From Methylococcaceae bacterium (lineage in GTDB: Bacteria; Pseudomonadota; Gammaproteobacteria; Methylococcales; Methylomonadaceae): a stretch of 35,846 nt of DNA. The stretch is from positions 1 through 35,846 of the forward strand of contig DAOUTG010000018.1 of the NCBI GenBank assembly GCA_030626845.1, written 5' to 3'. The notes beneath the pieces were generated by a model. That model ran no database searches, was not told the DNA's origin, and saw only the letters and a list, made by a program, of their open reading frames with translations. A program made the translations under genes and the position numbers. Shown piece by piece: positions 35,795 through 35,846 of this stretch (positions within the stretch are counted from its first letter, which is position 1; each line of letters starts with the position of its first letter).

Positions 35795-35846
35795 AAGAAC
35801 TTCGGTTCTTACGCTCTTTAACAAATAAATCGAAATAATTTGTGTG
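35795..35846 (+). promoter_or_regulatory. rRNA leader: UUCG hairpin and boxA antitermination site
   Basis: AAGAAC (35795-35800), loop TTCG, GTTCTT (35805-35810) form a very stable hairpin at the place of boxB. GCTCTTTAACAA (35813-35824) is a boxA nearly identical to that of E. coli rrn operons, and TTTGTGTG at the window end matches the conserved leader text after boxA. The 16S gene should start a few hundred bases beyond the window. Confidence 0.9.

Noticed and set aside
1-35846. tRNA genes and CRISPR arrays
   Set aside because: I looked for TTCGA-type T loops with acceptor pairing and for regularly spaced repeats and found none I could support.

Overview
The window looks like a chromosomal segment from a low-GC gammaproteobacterial (type I) methanotroph of the order Methylococcales. 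The main reason is a ribulose monophosphate (RuMP) cycle block: hxlA, hxlB, transketolase, transaldolase and class II fructose-bisphosphate aldolase. It sits among typical gammaproteobacterial housekeeping genes (gltB, ubiF-like, mnmG-rsmG, pgpA, guaA, sdhE-ygfX, pdxA-rsmA, argS). The taxon is inferred from gene content, not measured.

Layout. 1-2598 (-) is the N-terminal 866 codons of gltB, cut by the window edge, divergent from a UbiF-like hydroxylase. 4036-5739 holds an NlpC/P60 lipoprotein and an Rpn-type PD-(D/E)XK nuclease with an in-frame 12-bp tandem repeat. 5852-8342 is mnmG-rsmG, followed by about 490 bp of non-coding sequence with hairpins and a doubtful ORF. 8836-10901 has an unrecognised protein, pgpA and a small exported helical protein, closed by a terminator shared with a convergent SulP transporter (10990-12642). 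12824-13317 is a wrecked tex gene: its start and its end survive, the middle is deleted. 13503-18563 runs guaA, a nuclease-like protein, exported proteins, sdhE-ygfX and a GST. A large Hsp70-like protein (18609-21356, -) is divergent from phnA/yjdM. pdxA-rsmA (-) are divergent from argS and an FtsN-like SPOR protein. A membrane zinc-ribbon protein follows.

27661-34868 is the RuMP region. HxlA and HxlB fix formaldehyde onto ribulose 5-phosphate and isomerise the product to fructose 6-phosphate. Transketolase, transaldolase and aldolase regenerate the acceptor. Between transketolase and transaldolase lie two genes I cannot assign to a known family. One encodes a type I membrane protein with two periplasmic YPAANFQP repeats and a cytosolic tail with four [ST][GS]V-x-[KRQ]-Y-[LM] motifs. 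The other encodes a cytosolic protein with nine copies of the same motif. Both end in TGVEKYLxx[RK]G. This is the most novel content of the window. The working idea, an inference, is a membrane-tethered, multivalent scaffold or tagging system tied to central C1 metabolism.

The right end (35629-35846) is an rRNA operon leader with two tandem promoters, a UUCG hairpin and boxA. The 16S gene would start just outside the window. About 760 bp without a credible gene separates it from the aldolase, including a hairpin-rich stretch at about 35240-35570 that may be a decayed or structured element.
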